A stretch of DNA of 64,000 nucleotides from Ascidiaceihabitans sp023955215 (GCA_943788345.1 CALSPX010000015.1:112084-176083), one strand, 5' to 3'; positions 24,656 through 34,136 are shown, counted from the first letter of the stretch. Program-made: numbers and translations. Notes: generated from the letters alone by a model not told the origin.

Positions 24656-25807
24656 CTATCGAGTGATGTCGACCCAGACAAGGTGATGGCGGCTGGCGGT
24701 CTTGGCGATGTCGGCCAACGGGTCGCTTGGCTTGGGCCAGAGAACACCGCTGTCGTTGATTGTCCACTCGACTGAGGGCAGCACATAATCAACACGCATG
24801 TTCCCCGGTGTGGGTTCTGACCAATCGACAGTGTCAGTATCTTGGGTGGGGCTATGTCCGCGCGGTTTGGCATCTTGGACCCGTTGATCAGCCAATAGGT
24901 TGATGATCGCCCTGCGTCGCCCTTCACCTGCGTTGGGGTCTAGGTTTGCGTCACCTGCGATGACAAAGGGGGTGGCAATGGGTTCGCCAATGTGGCCGTC
25001 TAAATATTGTTGCCACAGCCTGACTTCATCGTGATTGCGGTTGCCATTGCGGTCTTCGGGTCCGTCGAACACAGGTGGCGTTGCGTGGAAAGTCATCAGG
25101 TGAAATGGCCCGTTGGGGCCGTCTATTGGCACGATCCAATGGCCTGTATTTGAAAGGCGTTGGGCGTCCAACACTTCGGCTGTTAGGAAAGGTTTGCCGT
25201 TTAGGACTGGTAGGGATGGATACGGAACATCGCGCCAGAGCAAGGCTGAGAAATCTTGAACCTCACCTGCATCAATTGGGAACTTCGACATAACGGCCAT
25301 ACCGCGATGGCCTGAAAACCAGCCATATCCTTGCGCATCATTTGGCCCGCCAAGACGTCCATCGCCGTTCAGGTCTAACCCCGTCGCCATGCCCGTATTG
25401 GGCCGTGCCGCAAAGATGTGGGGGTATCCTGCTTGGTCTGCAAACAGTCGCAGCGCGAGGTTCGTTAGGTCATAGTCAAACCCCTGCAATGCAATCACAT
25501 CGGGTTGGGCGTGTTTGATGAAGTTCAATACCGCGATCACTTGAGGATCGTTGCCACTGGCGATATCGCGCAGCAGCAAGCCGGGGCCTTTCCGGGACAA
25601 TTCGGTATTGTAGGTCGCTATGCGAAGGGTTTCAGCACTTAGGAATTGCGCTGATAGAAGTAAAAGGCAGCCAGTGATTAAGCCGGTAGCATACCGCCAT
25701 CTTCGACCGCGTTTGCATAAGTGCGACGGCGTTTCTCTTCGATCATGTCCGCAATTTTGCCCATCGCGATACCGCGCATAATCATGCTGGCAGGAAGGAA
25801 GGCCCAT
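24656..25807 (-). CDS. Endonuclease/exonuclease/phosphatase-fold secreted protein
   Basis: The core runs from LRIATYNTELSRKGPG through DVIALQGFDYD, FVIAGDANLDPNAGEG and MRVDYVLPS, the metal and catalytic blocks of the EEP (DNase I-like) superfamily. A hydrophobic stretch (about residues 40-58, GLITGCLLLLSAQFLSA) reads as a signal peptide, so the mature protein would be periplasmic or secreted. Start choice is difficult: the only in-frame standard start is at 25807, which lies 130 bases inside the upstream gene and adds about 35 residues before the signal peptide. A non-standard start or sequence error nearer 25690 is possible. Substrate unknown. Confidence 0.78.
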   Translation of the reverse strand: MGLPSCQHDYARYRDGQNCGHDRRETPSHLCKRGRRWRYATGLITGCLLLLSAQFLSAETLRIATYNTELSRKGPGLLLRDIASGNDPQVIAVLNFIKHAQPDVIALQGFDYDLTNLALRLFADQAGYPHIFAARPNTGMATGLDLNGDGRLGGPNDAQGYGWFSGHRGMAVMSKFPIDAGEVQDFSALLWRDVPYPSLPVLNGKPFLTAEVLDAQRLSNTGHWIVPIDGPNGPFHLMTFHATPPVFDGPEDRNGNRNHDEVRLWQQYLDGHIGEPIATPFVIAGDANLDPNAGEGRRRAIINLLADQRVQDAKPRGHSPTQDTDTVDWSEPTPGNMRVDYVLPSVEWTINDSGVLWPKPSDPLADIAKTASRHHLVWVDITR

Positions 25808-26478
25808 GCGCTCATTGTCCAGATCAAGGTTTGCGGGTTCTCTAATGTAATTGGGTGTATCAGGTCAGCGGCCATTTTGACCACTGCAGGGATAAAGAAT
25901 GGCAGCAAGAAGCCAAAGGCAATGTTGAAACGCGCATCACGGCGTAGTCGAACCAAAACGTCTCCGCCTGCAGTTGGATCAAACAATGGCAGGTTGATCC
26001 AAACGTTGAAGGCCCCCTTGCGTGAGGGCCAGTTCAGAACGCGAACAAGGATCAGAAATGCTGTCATGGCGATCAATGAGATAAGGTAGCTCAGACCGGC
26101 AGAGGTGCGCACTGCACTCACAACGTCATTTTCAGAGGTGTTAGGCAACATCAGAACGACCAGGCGTACTGGTGAGTATGGTAAATCAATTGCGTTGCCA
26201 ACAATCAGACCAATCGAGGTCAATGCGTTGGTCACGGCTATTGGGTCGGTTTTGCCCTTGGTGATCAAACTTAGCATGAACACGGTCGTGAACAGCGCGA
26301 CAAAACGCAAACGGTTAAACGGTGCAGCATCGCGAAACTCAACAATACTTGGGGATTTGGAATTATATTCTGCAAAGGTCAGGAAGCCTGCCAACATAGC
26401 CATCAGCATCACCACTTGGGAGCTGTCTTTTGCAATGTTTGGCAAAAGCAATGCGGGCGTTGCCAGAAGCAATGCCAC
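25678..26478 (-). CDS. Uncharacterised multi-pass membrane protein
   Basis: A 266-residue protein with about six hydrophobic segments and a basic C-terminal tail (EEKRRRTYANAV). The start is a GTG at 26478 preceded by GGAG. No catalytic motif or transporter signature is recognised. Its 3' end overlaps the reading frame of the nuclease-fold gene, implying coupling. Similar proteins appear in other Rhodobacteraceae by general impression, but the function is unknown. Confidence 0.65.
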   Translation of the reverse strand: MALLLATPALLLPNIAKDSSQVVMLMAMLAGFLTFAEYNSKSPSIVEFRDAAPFNRLRFVALFTTVFMLSLITKGKTDPIAVTNALTSIGLIVGNAIDLPYSPVRLVVLMLPNTSENDVVSAVRTSAGLSYLISLIAMTAFLILVRVLNWPSRKGAFNVWINLPLFDPTAGGDVLVRLRRDARFNIAFGFLLPFFIPAVVKMAADLIHPITLENPQTLIWTMSAWAFLPASMIMRGIAMGKIADMIEEKRRRTYANAVEDGGMLPA

Positions 26479-26832
26479 AAGGACTCCGCGCGCCGCAGCG
26501 CCTGTAATTCATGCTATCACTGTTCGTTCCCTTACAAACTGGCCAGTCGCGATACGTGCCGCGTACTTGTTCCAACTTGATCCTGCCAACGGGGGCAGCT
26601 TGCCTCATTATTGCCCCATTTGTGCCTTGTTTCGAATGGCGGCTCAAGTCGTGGTTTCATAAGACTTAAGTTATGAGGCGTTTTAGGGGAGGGTGTGGTG
26701 CGTTCTTGCATCATAAGTGTGGCGAGATCGCGTCAACCTATGCGAGTGATGCCATATGTTGTGGGCGCGAGAGCCGCGCCCACAAGTTGCAACTTGGAAT
26801 TGAGAATTAGCGTTAACCAATTCAGCCAATAT
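26479..26832. other. Non-coding stretch between the membrane protein and leuD
   Basis: No convincing gene is present in these 354 bases. The left part holds the leader of the reverse membrane-protein gene; the right part is the 3' flank of leuD and contains the hairpin at 26759-26785. Short open frames here lack ribosome sites and conserved features. Confidence 0.6.
26759..26785 (-). terminator. Strong hairpin downstream of leuD
   Basis: A perfect 11-bp inverted repeat TTGTGGGCGCG/CGCGCCCACAA with a five-base loop, about 48 bases beyond the leuD stop on the minus strand. It lacks a U-run, so it may mark the 3' end of the leuCD mRNA by Rho-dependent termination and trimming rather than act alone. 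Confidence 0.6.
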
Positions 26833-27438
26833 TTAGACCCAAGGACGCTGAGTTTGTGCTGCTGCTTCGAATGTATCGATTGAAGCCGCTTTTTCCATAG
26901 TTAGGCCGATATCGTCCAGGCCCTGCATCAGGCAGTGCTTTTTGAACGCGTCGACTTCAAACTTGAACACTTCGCCGTCTGAGGTTGTGACAGTCTGTTC
27001 TTCGATATCCACTGTCATGCGGGCGTTTGCCCCTTTTTCAGCGTCCTTCATTAGAACGTCGATTTGCTCTTGTGGCAAAGCGATTGGCAAGATGCCGTTC
27101 TTAAAGCAGTTGTTGTGAAAGATGTCGGCAAAGCTAGGTGCGATAACGCATGTGATGCCAAAGTCTGCAATCGCCCAAGGCGCGTGCTCGCGGGATGAGC
27201 CACACCCAAAGTTGTCACCAGCTATGATGATCTGTGCATCGCGGTATGCGTCTTGGTTCAAGACGAATGTCGGGATTTCGTTGCGATCGTCGTCATAACG
27301 CATCTCGTCAAACAGGTTCACGCCTAGGCCTGAACGCTTGATGGTTTTCAAGAATTGCTTTGGGATGATCATATCCGTGTCGATGTTGATCAATGGCATT
27401 GGGGCTGCAATGCCGGTGAGTGTGTTGAACTTTTCCAT
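26833..27438 (-). CDS. leuD: 3-isopropylmalate dehydratase small subunit
   Basis: A 201-residue LeuD. The conserved IDTDMIIPKQFLKTI and GDNFGCGSSREHAPWA motifs form the swivelling domain that closes over the LeuC Fe-S active site; NCFKNGILPI is also typical. It catalyses with LeuC the isomerisation of 2- to 3-isopropylmalate in leucine biosynthesis. The leuC stop and the leuD start overlap by one base (TAATG). leuB and leuA are not adjacent in this window. Confidence 0.97.
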   Translation of the reverse strand: MEKFNTLTGIAAPMPLINIDTDMIIPKQFLKTIKRSGLGVNLFDEMRYDDDRNEIPTFVLNQDAYRDAQIIIAGDNFGCGSSREHAPWAIADFGITCVIAPSFADIFHNNCFKNGILPIALPQEQIDVLMKDAEKGANARMTVDIEEQTVTTSDGEVFKFEVDAFKKHCLMQGLDDIGLTMEKAASIDTFEAAAQTQRPWV

Positions 27439-28844
27439 TACATCATCTCCCGAACGTCGGTTAGTTTGCCCGTGATCGCTGCGGCCGCTGCCATGCCCGG
27501 AGACATAAGGTGCGTACGACCACCGCGGCCCTGACGGCCTTCAAAGTTACGGTTTGAGGTTGCAGCGCAACGCTCGCCCGGTGCCAGTTGGTCTGGGTTC
27601 ATCGCAAGACACATGGAACAACCCGCAAGGCGCCATTCAAAGCCAGCATCCTTAAAGATGTCCGCAAGGCCTTCTTCTTCAGCTTGTGCACGCACAAGGC
27701 CAGAGCCTGGAACGATCATCGCGCGGATACCGTCTTTGACTTTTTTGCCCTTCAGGATTTCCGCAGCGGCGCGCAAGTCTTCGATACGGCCGTTGGTGCA
27801 GGACCCAATAAACACAGTGTCGATTTCAACTTCTGACAATGGCTGACCAGCTTTTAGGCCCATGTAGTCCAAAGCACGTTGGGCAGCTTCGACTTTACCA
27901 CCGGTAAAGCTGTCAGCAGATGGAACCAATGCAGTGATTGGCAGCACATCCTCTGGGGATGTGCCCCAAGTGACCAATGGCGCGATGTCTTCGGCTTTGA
28001 TCACAAGGATCTCGTCCCAATGTGCATCTTCGTCAGAGAACAGTGTTTTCCACCATGTTAAAGCAGCTTCCCACTGTGCGCCCTTAGGTGCGTGTGGACG
28101 GCCCATGCAGTATTCAAATGTCTTCTCATCTGGCGCGATCAGGCCAGCGCGCGCGCCGCCTTCAATCGCCATGTTGCAGACAGTCATACGACCTTCCATG
28201 GACAGTTCGCGGATCGCTTCGCCACAATACTCGATGACATAGCCAGTACCGCCAGCGGTCCCAGTTTTGCCAATCACAGCCATGGTGATGTCTTTTGCGG
28301 TCACACCATGGGCTAGTTTGCCGGTGATCTCGACTTTCATGTTCTTGGATTTCTTCTGGATCAACGTTTGTGTCGCCAGAACGTGCTCAACCTCAGATGT
28401 GCCGATGCCGTGTGCCAATGAACCAAACGCGCCGTGTGTCGCAGTGTGGCTGTCACCACAAACAACAGTCATGCCCGGAAGGGTCCAACCTTGCTCTGGG
28501 CCAACGATGTGCACGATGCCTTGGCGCACGTCAGACACTGGATAGTAGTGAATGCCGAATTCTTTGGCGTTCGTGTCCAGTGCATTCACTTGGATGCGGC
28601 TGTCTTCGGTCATCGTTGTCGCGTCAGCACGGTCCAAAGTTGTTGGAACGTTGTGATCTGGAACAGCAATTGTTTTCTCAGGAGCGCGTACTTTGCGGCC
28701 TGACATACGCAGACCTTCAAAGGCTTGCGGGCTGGTTACTTCGTGCACCAAGTGACGGTCGATATACAGCAAGCAAGTGCCGTCATCAGCCTCGTGTGCG
28801 AGGTGTGCATCCCAGATTTTATCATATAGCGTTTTGGGGGACAT
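27438..28844 (-). CDS. leuC: 3-isopropylmalate dehydratase large subunit
   Basis: A 468-residue aconitase-family enzyme. The three Fe-S ligands are visible as GSCTNG and CSMC, and VCGDSHTATHGAFG and the C-terminal SNRNFEGRQGRGG are signatures of the family. It forms a heterodimer with LeuD. It is transcribed first in the leuCD pair; AGGGAGAGG lies just upstream of its start on the minus strand. Confidence 0.97.
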   Translation of the reverse strand: MSPKTLYDKIWDAHLAHEADDGTCLLYIDRHLVHEVTSPQAFEGLRMSGRKVRAPEKTIAVPDHNVPTTLDRADATTMTEDSRIQVNALDTNAKEFGIHYYPVSDVRQGIVHIVGPEQGWTLPGMTVVCGDSHTATHGAFGSLAHGIGTSEVEHVLATQTLIQKKSKNMKVEITGKLAHGVTAKDITMAVIGKTGTAGGTGYVIEYCGEAIRELSMEGRMTVCNMAIEGGARAGLIAPDEKTFEYCMGRPHAPKGAQWEAALTWWKTLFSDEDAHWDEILVIKAEDIAPLVTWGTSPEDVLPITALVPSADSFTGGKVEAAQRALDYMGLKAGQPLSEVEIDTVFIGSCTNGRIEDLRAAAEILKGKKVKDGIRAMIVPGSGLVRAQAEEEGLADIFKDAGFEWRLAGCSMCLAMNPDQLAPGERCAATSNRNFEGRQGRGGRTHLMSPGMAAAAAITGKLTDVREMM

Positions 28845-29094
28845 ATGGTCCTCTCCCTTTGGTTGGTTTGAATTTTTAGGCGTATTGGGTGGGCGCGGGT
28901 TTACAGTCGTGCCAGCACGGTATGGGTCGCCCCAAAGAACCGTTCACCCAATCGGGTGCGGTCGCATATGTCAAAAAGCCCAATGCTTATTAGCCATGTC
29001 ATAGGGGTCAGATACAGGGCTTGCCTATGTCTCGCAAGGGCGTGCACAGATCTACGGATATTGCGTGTTGAGATGGTGCATGCAAAGATTGAAC

Positions 29095-30414
29095 ATGGAA
29101 CCAGAAAACCTGCCGCAAATGACAATTTATCAAGAACTTGAAGTCTTGCTGACCGGCGCAATGCGCTTTGTCGAAAGCTTGATGATGCCGGGGTGGCGAC
29201 TGTATCAAGTTCTGATTATTCTTGCTTTAATCGCCATCTCCTATGGAATGCATCACTTGTCAGGACGCTGGTTGCAGGCGTGGGTTCGTTCGCGCGATGG
29301 CTGGAAGACATGGCAACTGCGGATGATTGTCCCAATACGCCAGCGTCTTGGGCTGGTGTGGTTTTCGGCGCTGGGCTGGATCATTTGGGGCGTCATGCAA
29401 AGCACCACATGGCCGTCACGTTCCTATCTCATTGGGTTGGCGGCCACGCTCGCAACCGCATGGCTGCTGATCGCATTTGTATCGCGCTTTGTGCGCAATC
29501 GTCCACTGCGGATCATTGTGCGTTGGGGGCTGTGGATCTTTGCCACTCTCTATTACCTGAATGTGCACGACGCCGTGGGCGCATTCCTTGATGACCTTGC
29601 ATTTGAGTTTGGTGATTTTCGCATTTCGATCATGACGATTATTTCTGCGTTGGTGGTGATTGGTGTTCTTCTGACCTTGGCGCGCATCGGGTCCACAACG
29701 ACAGCAACAACAATTCGACGTAACGAAGACATCAGCCCGTCGATGCAGGTTCTTGCTGTTAAGGCTGTGCAAATCACGCTGTACGGGTTTGCGTTCTTTA
29801 TCGGGATCAACACAGTTGGGATCGACCTGTCTGGTCTTGCGATCCTGACGGGTGCCATTGGTGTTGGCCTTGGTTTTGGTTTGCAAAAGGTGATCTCGAA
29901 CCTGGTGTCTGGTGTGATCATCCTGCTCGACAAGTCGATCAAACCGGGTGACGTGATTTCACTGGGCGAGACGTTTGGTTGGATACAAACCCTAGGCGCA
30001 CGTTATGCGTCAGTGGTCACGCGGGACGGTAAGGAATACCTAATTCCGAACGAGGACCTGATCACGAACCAAGTGGTGAACTGGTCGCATTCCAATGATT
30101 ATGTGCGCCTCGATATATTCTTTGGCACAGCCTACAGCGATGACCCGCACAAAGTCCGCGAATTGGCGATCGAGGCCGCGACGACTGTTGAACGTGTTCT
30201 GGATTACCCAAAGCGGCCCGTATGTCACATCGTTGGATTTGGGGACAGTTCGGTGGATTATATCCTGCGGTTCTGGATCAAAGACCCGACAGGTGGCCTC
30301 ACTAATATTCGTGGTGGGGTATATCTAGCGCTTTGGGATGCGTTCAAAGCCAATAATATCTCTATTCCATTCCCTCAACGCGAGGTGCGGATGCTAGAGG
30401 AAGGCGGCGATTGA
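29095..30414 (+). CDS. MscS-family mechanosensitive channel
   Basis: About 439 residues. Five or six N-terminal hydrophobic helices precede the MscS pore helix (LAILTGAIGVGLGFGLQKVISNLVSGVIIL, glycine/alanine rich) and the cytosolic beta and vestibule domains (KPGDVISLGETFGWIQTLGARYASVVTRDG, then YLIPNEDLI and NWSHSN). Start ATG 29095 is preferred; a GTG at 29065 is in frame. It releases osmolytes on hypo-osmotic shock by family knowledge. The N-terminal extra helices resemble YnaI/YbdG-type rather than the short MscS. Confidence 0.92.
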   Translation: MEPENLPQMTIYQELEVLLTGAMRFVESLMMPGWRLYQVLIILALIAISYGMHHLSGRWLQAWVRSRDGWKTWQLRMIVPIRQRLGLVWFSALGWIIWGVMQSTTWPSRSYLIGLAATLATAWLLIAFVSRFVRNRPLRIIVRWGLWIFATLYYLNVHDAVGAFLDDLAFEFGDFRISIMTIISALVVIGVLLTLARIGSTTTATTIRRNEDISPSMQVLAVKAVQITLYGFAFFIGINTVGIDLSGLAILTGAIGVGLGFGLQKVISNLVSGVIILLDKSIKPGDVISLGETFGWIQTLGARYASVVTRDGKEYLIPNEDLITNQVVNWSHSNDYVRLDIFFGTAYSDDPHKVRELAIEAATTVERVLDYPKRPVCHIVGFGDSSVDYILRFWIKDPTGGLTNIRGGVYLALWDAFKANNISIPFPQREVRMLEEGGD

Positions 30415-30598
30415 GCCTTAATCGCAACGTTGCACTGCGGCATGATTGTCAAAAGCTTGAACTGTTGTTGAATTGTCAGGTAAGTGTCGGTAAGTGACGA
30501 TTTCCCAGCGCCGTAGGTCTATGGCGCGATTCTAGGAGGACAATGTCCTGTCAATCCAATCAGACGTGGCCGGCGCCACGCAAGACGGAGCACCGCTA

Positions 30599-30973
30599 AT
30601 GGCATCTGCTTACTCTAAAGCGACAAGCGACACGCTGTTGGCCGCCGTCCTTTCATCCCTTGATGATGACAAAGCTGAAGACGTTGTGCAGATCGATCTG
30701 CGCGGCAAAACGGCTATTGGCGACCACATGGTGGTTTGCTCGGGTCGTTCCTCGCGTCAAGTTTCTGCAATCTCTGAAAAGCTGGTTGAGCGTTTGAAGA
30801 CTGAATTTGGTCACTTCTCACGTATCGAAGGCAAGAACACAGGCGACTGGGTTTTGGTTGATACGGGCGATATCATCGTTCACGTTTTCCGTCCTGAAGT
30901 GCGTGAGTTCTATCAGTTGGAAAAAATGTGGCAGTTGTCACCTGCTGACATCGAGTCAGAACAGTCCACCTGA
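30599..30973 (+). CDS. rsfS: Ribosomal silencing factor RsfS
   Basis: A 124-residue protein. The DDKAEDVVQIDLRGKTAIGDHMVVCSG block and the C-terminal GDWVLVDTGDIIVHVF are signatures of RsfS (Iojap/RsfA), which binds L14 (uL14) and blocks subunit joining. ATG at 30599 follows GGAG and gives a standard length; the open frame reaches 30566. It is followed 12 bases later by rlmH, a very conserved pair. Confidence 0.95.
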   Translation: MASAYSKATSDTLLAAVLSSLDDDKAEDVVQIDLRGKTAIGDHMVVCSGRSSRQVSAISEKLVERLKTEFGHFSRIEGKNTGDWVLVDTGDIIVHVFRPEVREFYQLEKMWQLSPADIESEQST

Positions 30974-30985
30974 TTGCGCATTTAG

Positions 30986-31456
30986 ATGCGTGTACATATT
31001 TGCGCTGTGGGCCGGCTACGGGCTGGCCCCGAAGCGGACCTCATTTCAGATTACACCACACGATTTGACCGCACTGGGCGGGCGCTGGGCCTTGGCCCAG
31101 TTAAAGTCGTTGAGGTCGAAGATCGCAAAAACGCAGGAATGGGTGCAGAAGCTGAATTGCTGCGCCGTGCCTTGCCAAAGGGCTGTGTGATTTGCTGTCT
31201 TGATGAACGAGGCAAAGTCGAAACCTCTCCTGCTTTCGCCAAACGATTGGGCAACTGGCGGGATGCAGGGCGCGGTGATGTTGCGTTTGTTATTGGTGGC
31301 GCGGATGGTATTGATCCATCCTTGCGCGCAGATGCCGATCACTTGCTGTCATTTGGTGCAATGGTGTGGCCGCACATGATGGTGCGTGTGATGCTGAGCG
31401 AACAATTGTACCGCGCAGCATCTATTCTTGCAGGCTTGCCCTACCACAGGGTTTGA
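30986..31456 (+). CDS. rlmH: 23S rRNA pseudouridine-1915 N3-methyltransferase
   Basis: A 156-residue SPOUT methyltransferase. The GRLRAGPEADL N-terminal segment, CLDERGK and the knot motif FVIGGADGIDPSL are the RlmH signatures, and the C-terminal RVMLSEQLYRAASILAGLPYH is strongly conserved. It methylates m3-pseudouridine 1915 in 23S rRNA. It is in a pair with rsfS. Confidence 0.97.
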   Translation: MRVHICAVGRLRAGPEADLISDYTTRFDRTGRALGLGPVKVVEVEDRKNAGMGAEAELLRRALPKGCVICCLDERGKVETSPAFAKRLGNWRDAGRGDVAFVIGGADGIDPSLRADADHLLSFGAMVWPHMMVRVMLSEQLYRAASILAGLPYHRV

Positions 31457-31472
31457 GCAACGCGTGGATCGC

Positions 31473-31877
31473 TTAGGTGATCAGCAAAGCCAAGTTATAT
31501 AAAGACGTTGCGGAAATCCCGAACAGGGTCGCCATCATACCACGGACTCGCAATTTCATGTTTTTCTCTGTGAAGGCAAAGGCATAACCATGTGCAAGAC
31601 GCCCAACGAAGAACACCAACGCCAAGATTGAGACAACAACCGCGTTGCCGCCTTGCAGTTCTGCCAGTGCAATCAGGATGACAAAGATGGGGGCATATTC
31701 CGCAAGGTTTCCTTGGGCACGGATACGGCGTTCCATCATGCTATCACCGCCGTCACCGGTTGAAAGGCTCAGAGAACGGCGTCCTTTGATGACTGTCCAG
31801 CTGAGGGCCAAAAGCAAAAATGCCAGTCCACATGTTAGAAGAGTGGTGATCGGAAGCGAGATCGTATCCATGTCCAA
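31473..31877 (-). CDS. MAPEG family membrane protein
   Basis: A 134-residue protein with four hydrophobic helices and the RRIRAQGNLAEYAPIFVILIALAE block, which carries the Arg/Asn-rich glutathione-binding region of MAPEG proteins. FVGRLAHGYAF matches the third helix. Start at 31877 or the ATG two codons later. It is in tandem with the DUF599 gene, 21 bases downstream of it. The substrate is unknown. Confidence 0.88.
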   Translation of the reverse strand: MDMDTISLPITTLLTCGLAFLLLALSWTVIKGRRSLSLSTGDGGDSMMERRIRAQGNLAEYAPIFVILIALAELQGGNAVVVSILALVFFVGRLAHGYAFAFTEKNMKLRVRGMMATLFGISATSLYNLALLIT

Positions 31878-31898
31878 ATAGTCCTCAAAGGTTTCAAA

Positions 31899-32597
31899 TT
31901 ACGATGGTGGGTCAATCAAAATCAGGCGGGATTGAGAGGCAAACTCGCGGCGATACAAAACACCGATGGTGAACAGAGTTGCCGCAATCAGTGGAACAGC
32001 ACCCGCAATCCATGCGGCCGTTGCCAGTGCGAAATACAAGCTGCGCAGGCCACGGTTAAAGCCACGTGCGGCAGTTATCCCGATCTCGGCAGCCTGCCGT
32101 GCGCGTGGTAAACAAAGTGGATCAGTTGTGTCGTTCGGGGTCGCTGCAACCAAAACGGCGGTGTACCCAAACAGGCGGTTGGACCACACGAATTTTAGGA
32201 ACGCATTGGTCAGAAACAACGCGATCGCCATCAGCTTGACCTCCCAAACAAATGCGGGATCTTGGCCCAAGGTTAGCTCATTTGCAAAGCCGCTTAGTTC
32301 TTCACCATTGCCAACCAACGCCAGCGTACCACCAATTGCCAACATCGACGTGGACGCAAAGAATGCAGTGCCTTGGCGCAAGCTGCCGATGATCTGTGCA
32401 TCAAAAATACGTGGTTGCCGGGTGGTCATCTGGACCATCCATTCACGGCGGTATTGACCCATCAACATCGACACGGAGGGTCGGTGCGTGGGCGGGTTTT
32501 CAATGACCCAACCAACGATGGCCCAGCTGATGATAACAAAAGCGAGGCCTGCAAAATCAAGTGATGAAAAAAGTGTAAAACGATCTGTCCATGTCAT
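31899..32597 (-). CDS. DUF599 family membrane protein
   Basis: A 232-residue protein with four or five hydrophobic segments and a conserved RREWMVQMTTRQPRIFDAQII segment after the first helix, plus RRFLFFS-like helices later (GFNRGLRSLYFALA). This matches DUF599. No reaction is known. It is upstream of the MAPEG gene on the same strand and divergent from glcD, sharing an intergenic region of about 90 bases with it. Confidence 0.82.
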   Translation of the reverse strand: MTWTDRFTLFSSLDFAGLAFVIISWAIVGWVIENPPTHRPSVSMLMGQYRREWMVQMTTRQPRIFDAQIIGSLRQGTAFFASTSMLAIGGTLALVGNGEELSGFANELTLGQDPAFVWEVKLMAIALFLTNAFLKFVWSNRLFGYTAVLVAATPNDTTDPLCLPRARQAAEIGITAARGFNRGLRSLYFALATAAWIAGAVPLIAATLFTIGVLYRREFASQSRLILIDPPS

Positions 32598-32642
32598 GCC
32601 TGAACGTTAGCTGGTGCCGAAGAAACTTGCCATACCGATAAA

Positions 32643-32663
32643 TTGGTAATATTACTTTACCAA
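32643..32663. promoter_or_regulatory. Palindromic operator upstream of glcD
   Basis: TTGGTAA and TTACCAA are perfect inverted arms around a 7-base spacer (centre near 32653), 25 bases before the glcD start. TTGGT...ACCAA palindromes are typical of FCD-class GntR regulators such as GlcC, LldR and PdhR. No such regulator gene lies next to it. The palindrome may overlap the promoter and so act as a repressor site. Confidence 0.65.
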
Positions 32664-32687
32664 ATTAGCCACGCTAAGGATTCTGCT

Positions 32688-34136
32688 ATGGAAATGCCTG
32701 TCCCTTCACAATCGGTTCTCGCGCGCAAATCCCGTGTGGTCGAACGGCTGCAAGGTGTGTTGCCTATGGATGCTGTGATCCACGACGAAATGGAAACACG
32801 CGCGTATGAATGTGACGCGCTGACGGCCTATCGCTGTCCACCCATGGCGGCAGTGTTGCCCACCACGACCAAAGAGGTCTCTGACGTCTTGCGCATTTGC
32901 CATGAAGAAGGCGTGCCTGTTGTGCCGCGCGGCTCTGGTACATCGCTCGCTGGTGGCGCGTTGCCGACTGCGGATTGCGTGATCTTGGGCGTGGCGCGGA
33001 TGAACGATGTGATCGAAACAAACTATCCAGATCGCTATATTCGCGTCCAAACGGGCCGCACCAATCTAAGCGTCACAGGCGCGGTTGAAGAAGACGGGTT
33101 CTTTTACGCGCCCGATCCCAGCAGCCAATTGGCCTGTGCGATTGCGGGCAATATCGCGATGAACTCAGGTGGGGCGCACTGTCTGAAGTACGGCGTGACG
33201 ACGAACAACCTGATGGGTGTCACGATGGTCTTGATGACGGGTGAGATCGTCGAAATTGGCGGTGCTCATCTGGATGCTGGCAATCTGGATCTGCTTGGCC
33301 TGATCTGTGGGTCTGAAGGGCAGCTTGGCGTCGTGACCGAAGCGACATTGCGGATTTTGCACAAACCAGAGGGCGCGCGCCCTGTTTTGGTGGGGTTCGA
33401 CGATAATGAGGTCGCAGGCGCATGCGTGTCTGACATCATCAAGGCAGGCGTTCTACCTGTTGCGATCGAATTCATGGACGCGCTGTGCATCAAAACCTGC
33501 GAAGAATTCGCCCAAGCGGGGTACCCAGATTGTCAGGCTTTGCTAATCATTGAGGTTGAGGGATCAGAGGCCGAGATCGACGACCAATTGGCGCGTATCG
33601 TCAAGATTGCAAACCAGCACAATCCGGTTGAAGTACGCGAAAGCAAATCAGCCGAAGAAAGTGCTGCGATTTGGTTGGGCCGCAAAAGCGCCTTTGGCGC
33701 GATGGGTCAGATCAGTGATTACATGTGTCTAGACGGGACGATCCCCGTTTCTGAATTGCCAATGGTGTTGCGCCGTATCGGTGAATTGTCCGATCAGTTT
33801 GGCCTGCCTGTGGGCAATGTTTTCCACGCTGGAGACGGCAACATGCACCCATTAATTTTATTCGACGCAAACAAACCTGGTGATCTGGAACTGTGCGAAG
33901 AGATGGGTGCGGAAATCCTTAAGCTTTGCGTAGATGCAGGTGGGTGTTTGACGGGCGAACATGGCGTTGGGATCGAAAAGCGGGATTTGATGACTTATCA
34001 ATATGCACCTGCCGATCTTGAAGCGCAGTTGGCGGTCAAAGACGTGTTTGATCCCCATTGGTTGTTGAACGCGGCCAAAGTGTTTCCGCTGGCGGTTTCA
34101 CACGATCGCCGCGCCGAACAAATCGCTGCTGAATAA
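32688..34136 (+). CDS. glcD: Glycolate oxidase subunit GlcD (FAD-linked)
   Basis: About 482 residues. The FAD-binding PCMH domain (VPVVPRGSGTSLAGGALPTADCVILG, then DPSSQLACAIAGNIAMNSGG, GLICGSEGQLGVVTEATL) and the C-terminal domain with HAGDGNMHPLILFD and TGEHGVGIEKRDLM are typical. ATG 32688 follows AAGGA; the frame is open to 32643, through the operator. It oxidises glycolate to glyoxylate with GlcE and GlcF. First of a four-gene operon. Confidence 0.95.
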   Translation: MEMPVPSQSVLARKSRVVERLQGVLPMDAVIHDEMETRAYECDALTAYRCPPMAAVLPTTTKEVSDVLRICHEEGVPVVPRGSGTSLAGGALPTADCVILGVARMNDVIETNYPDRYIRVQTGRTNLSVTGAVEEDGFFYAPDPSSQLACAIAGNIAMNSGGAHCLKYGVTTNNLMGVTMVLMTGEIVEIGGAHLDAGNLDLLGLICGSEGQLGVVTEATLRILHKPEGARPVLVGFDDNEVAGACVSDIIKAGVLPVAIEFMDALCIKTCEEFAQAGYPDCQALLIIEVEGSEAEIDDQLARIVKIANQHNPVEVRESKSAEESAAIWLGRKSAFGAMGQISDYMCLDGTIPVSELPMVLRRIGELSDQFGLPVGNVFHAGDGNMHPLILFDANKPGDLELCEEMGAEILKLCVDAGGCLTGEHGVGIEKRDLMTYQYAPADLEAQLAVKDVFDPHWLLNAAKVFPLAVSHDRRAEQIAAE

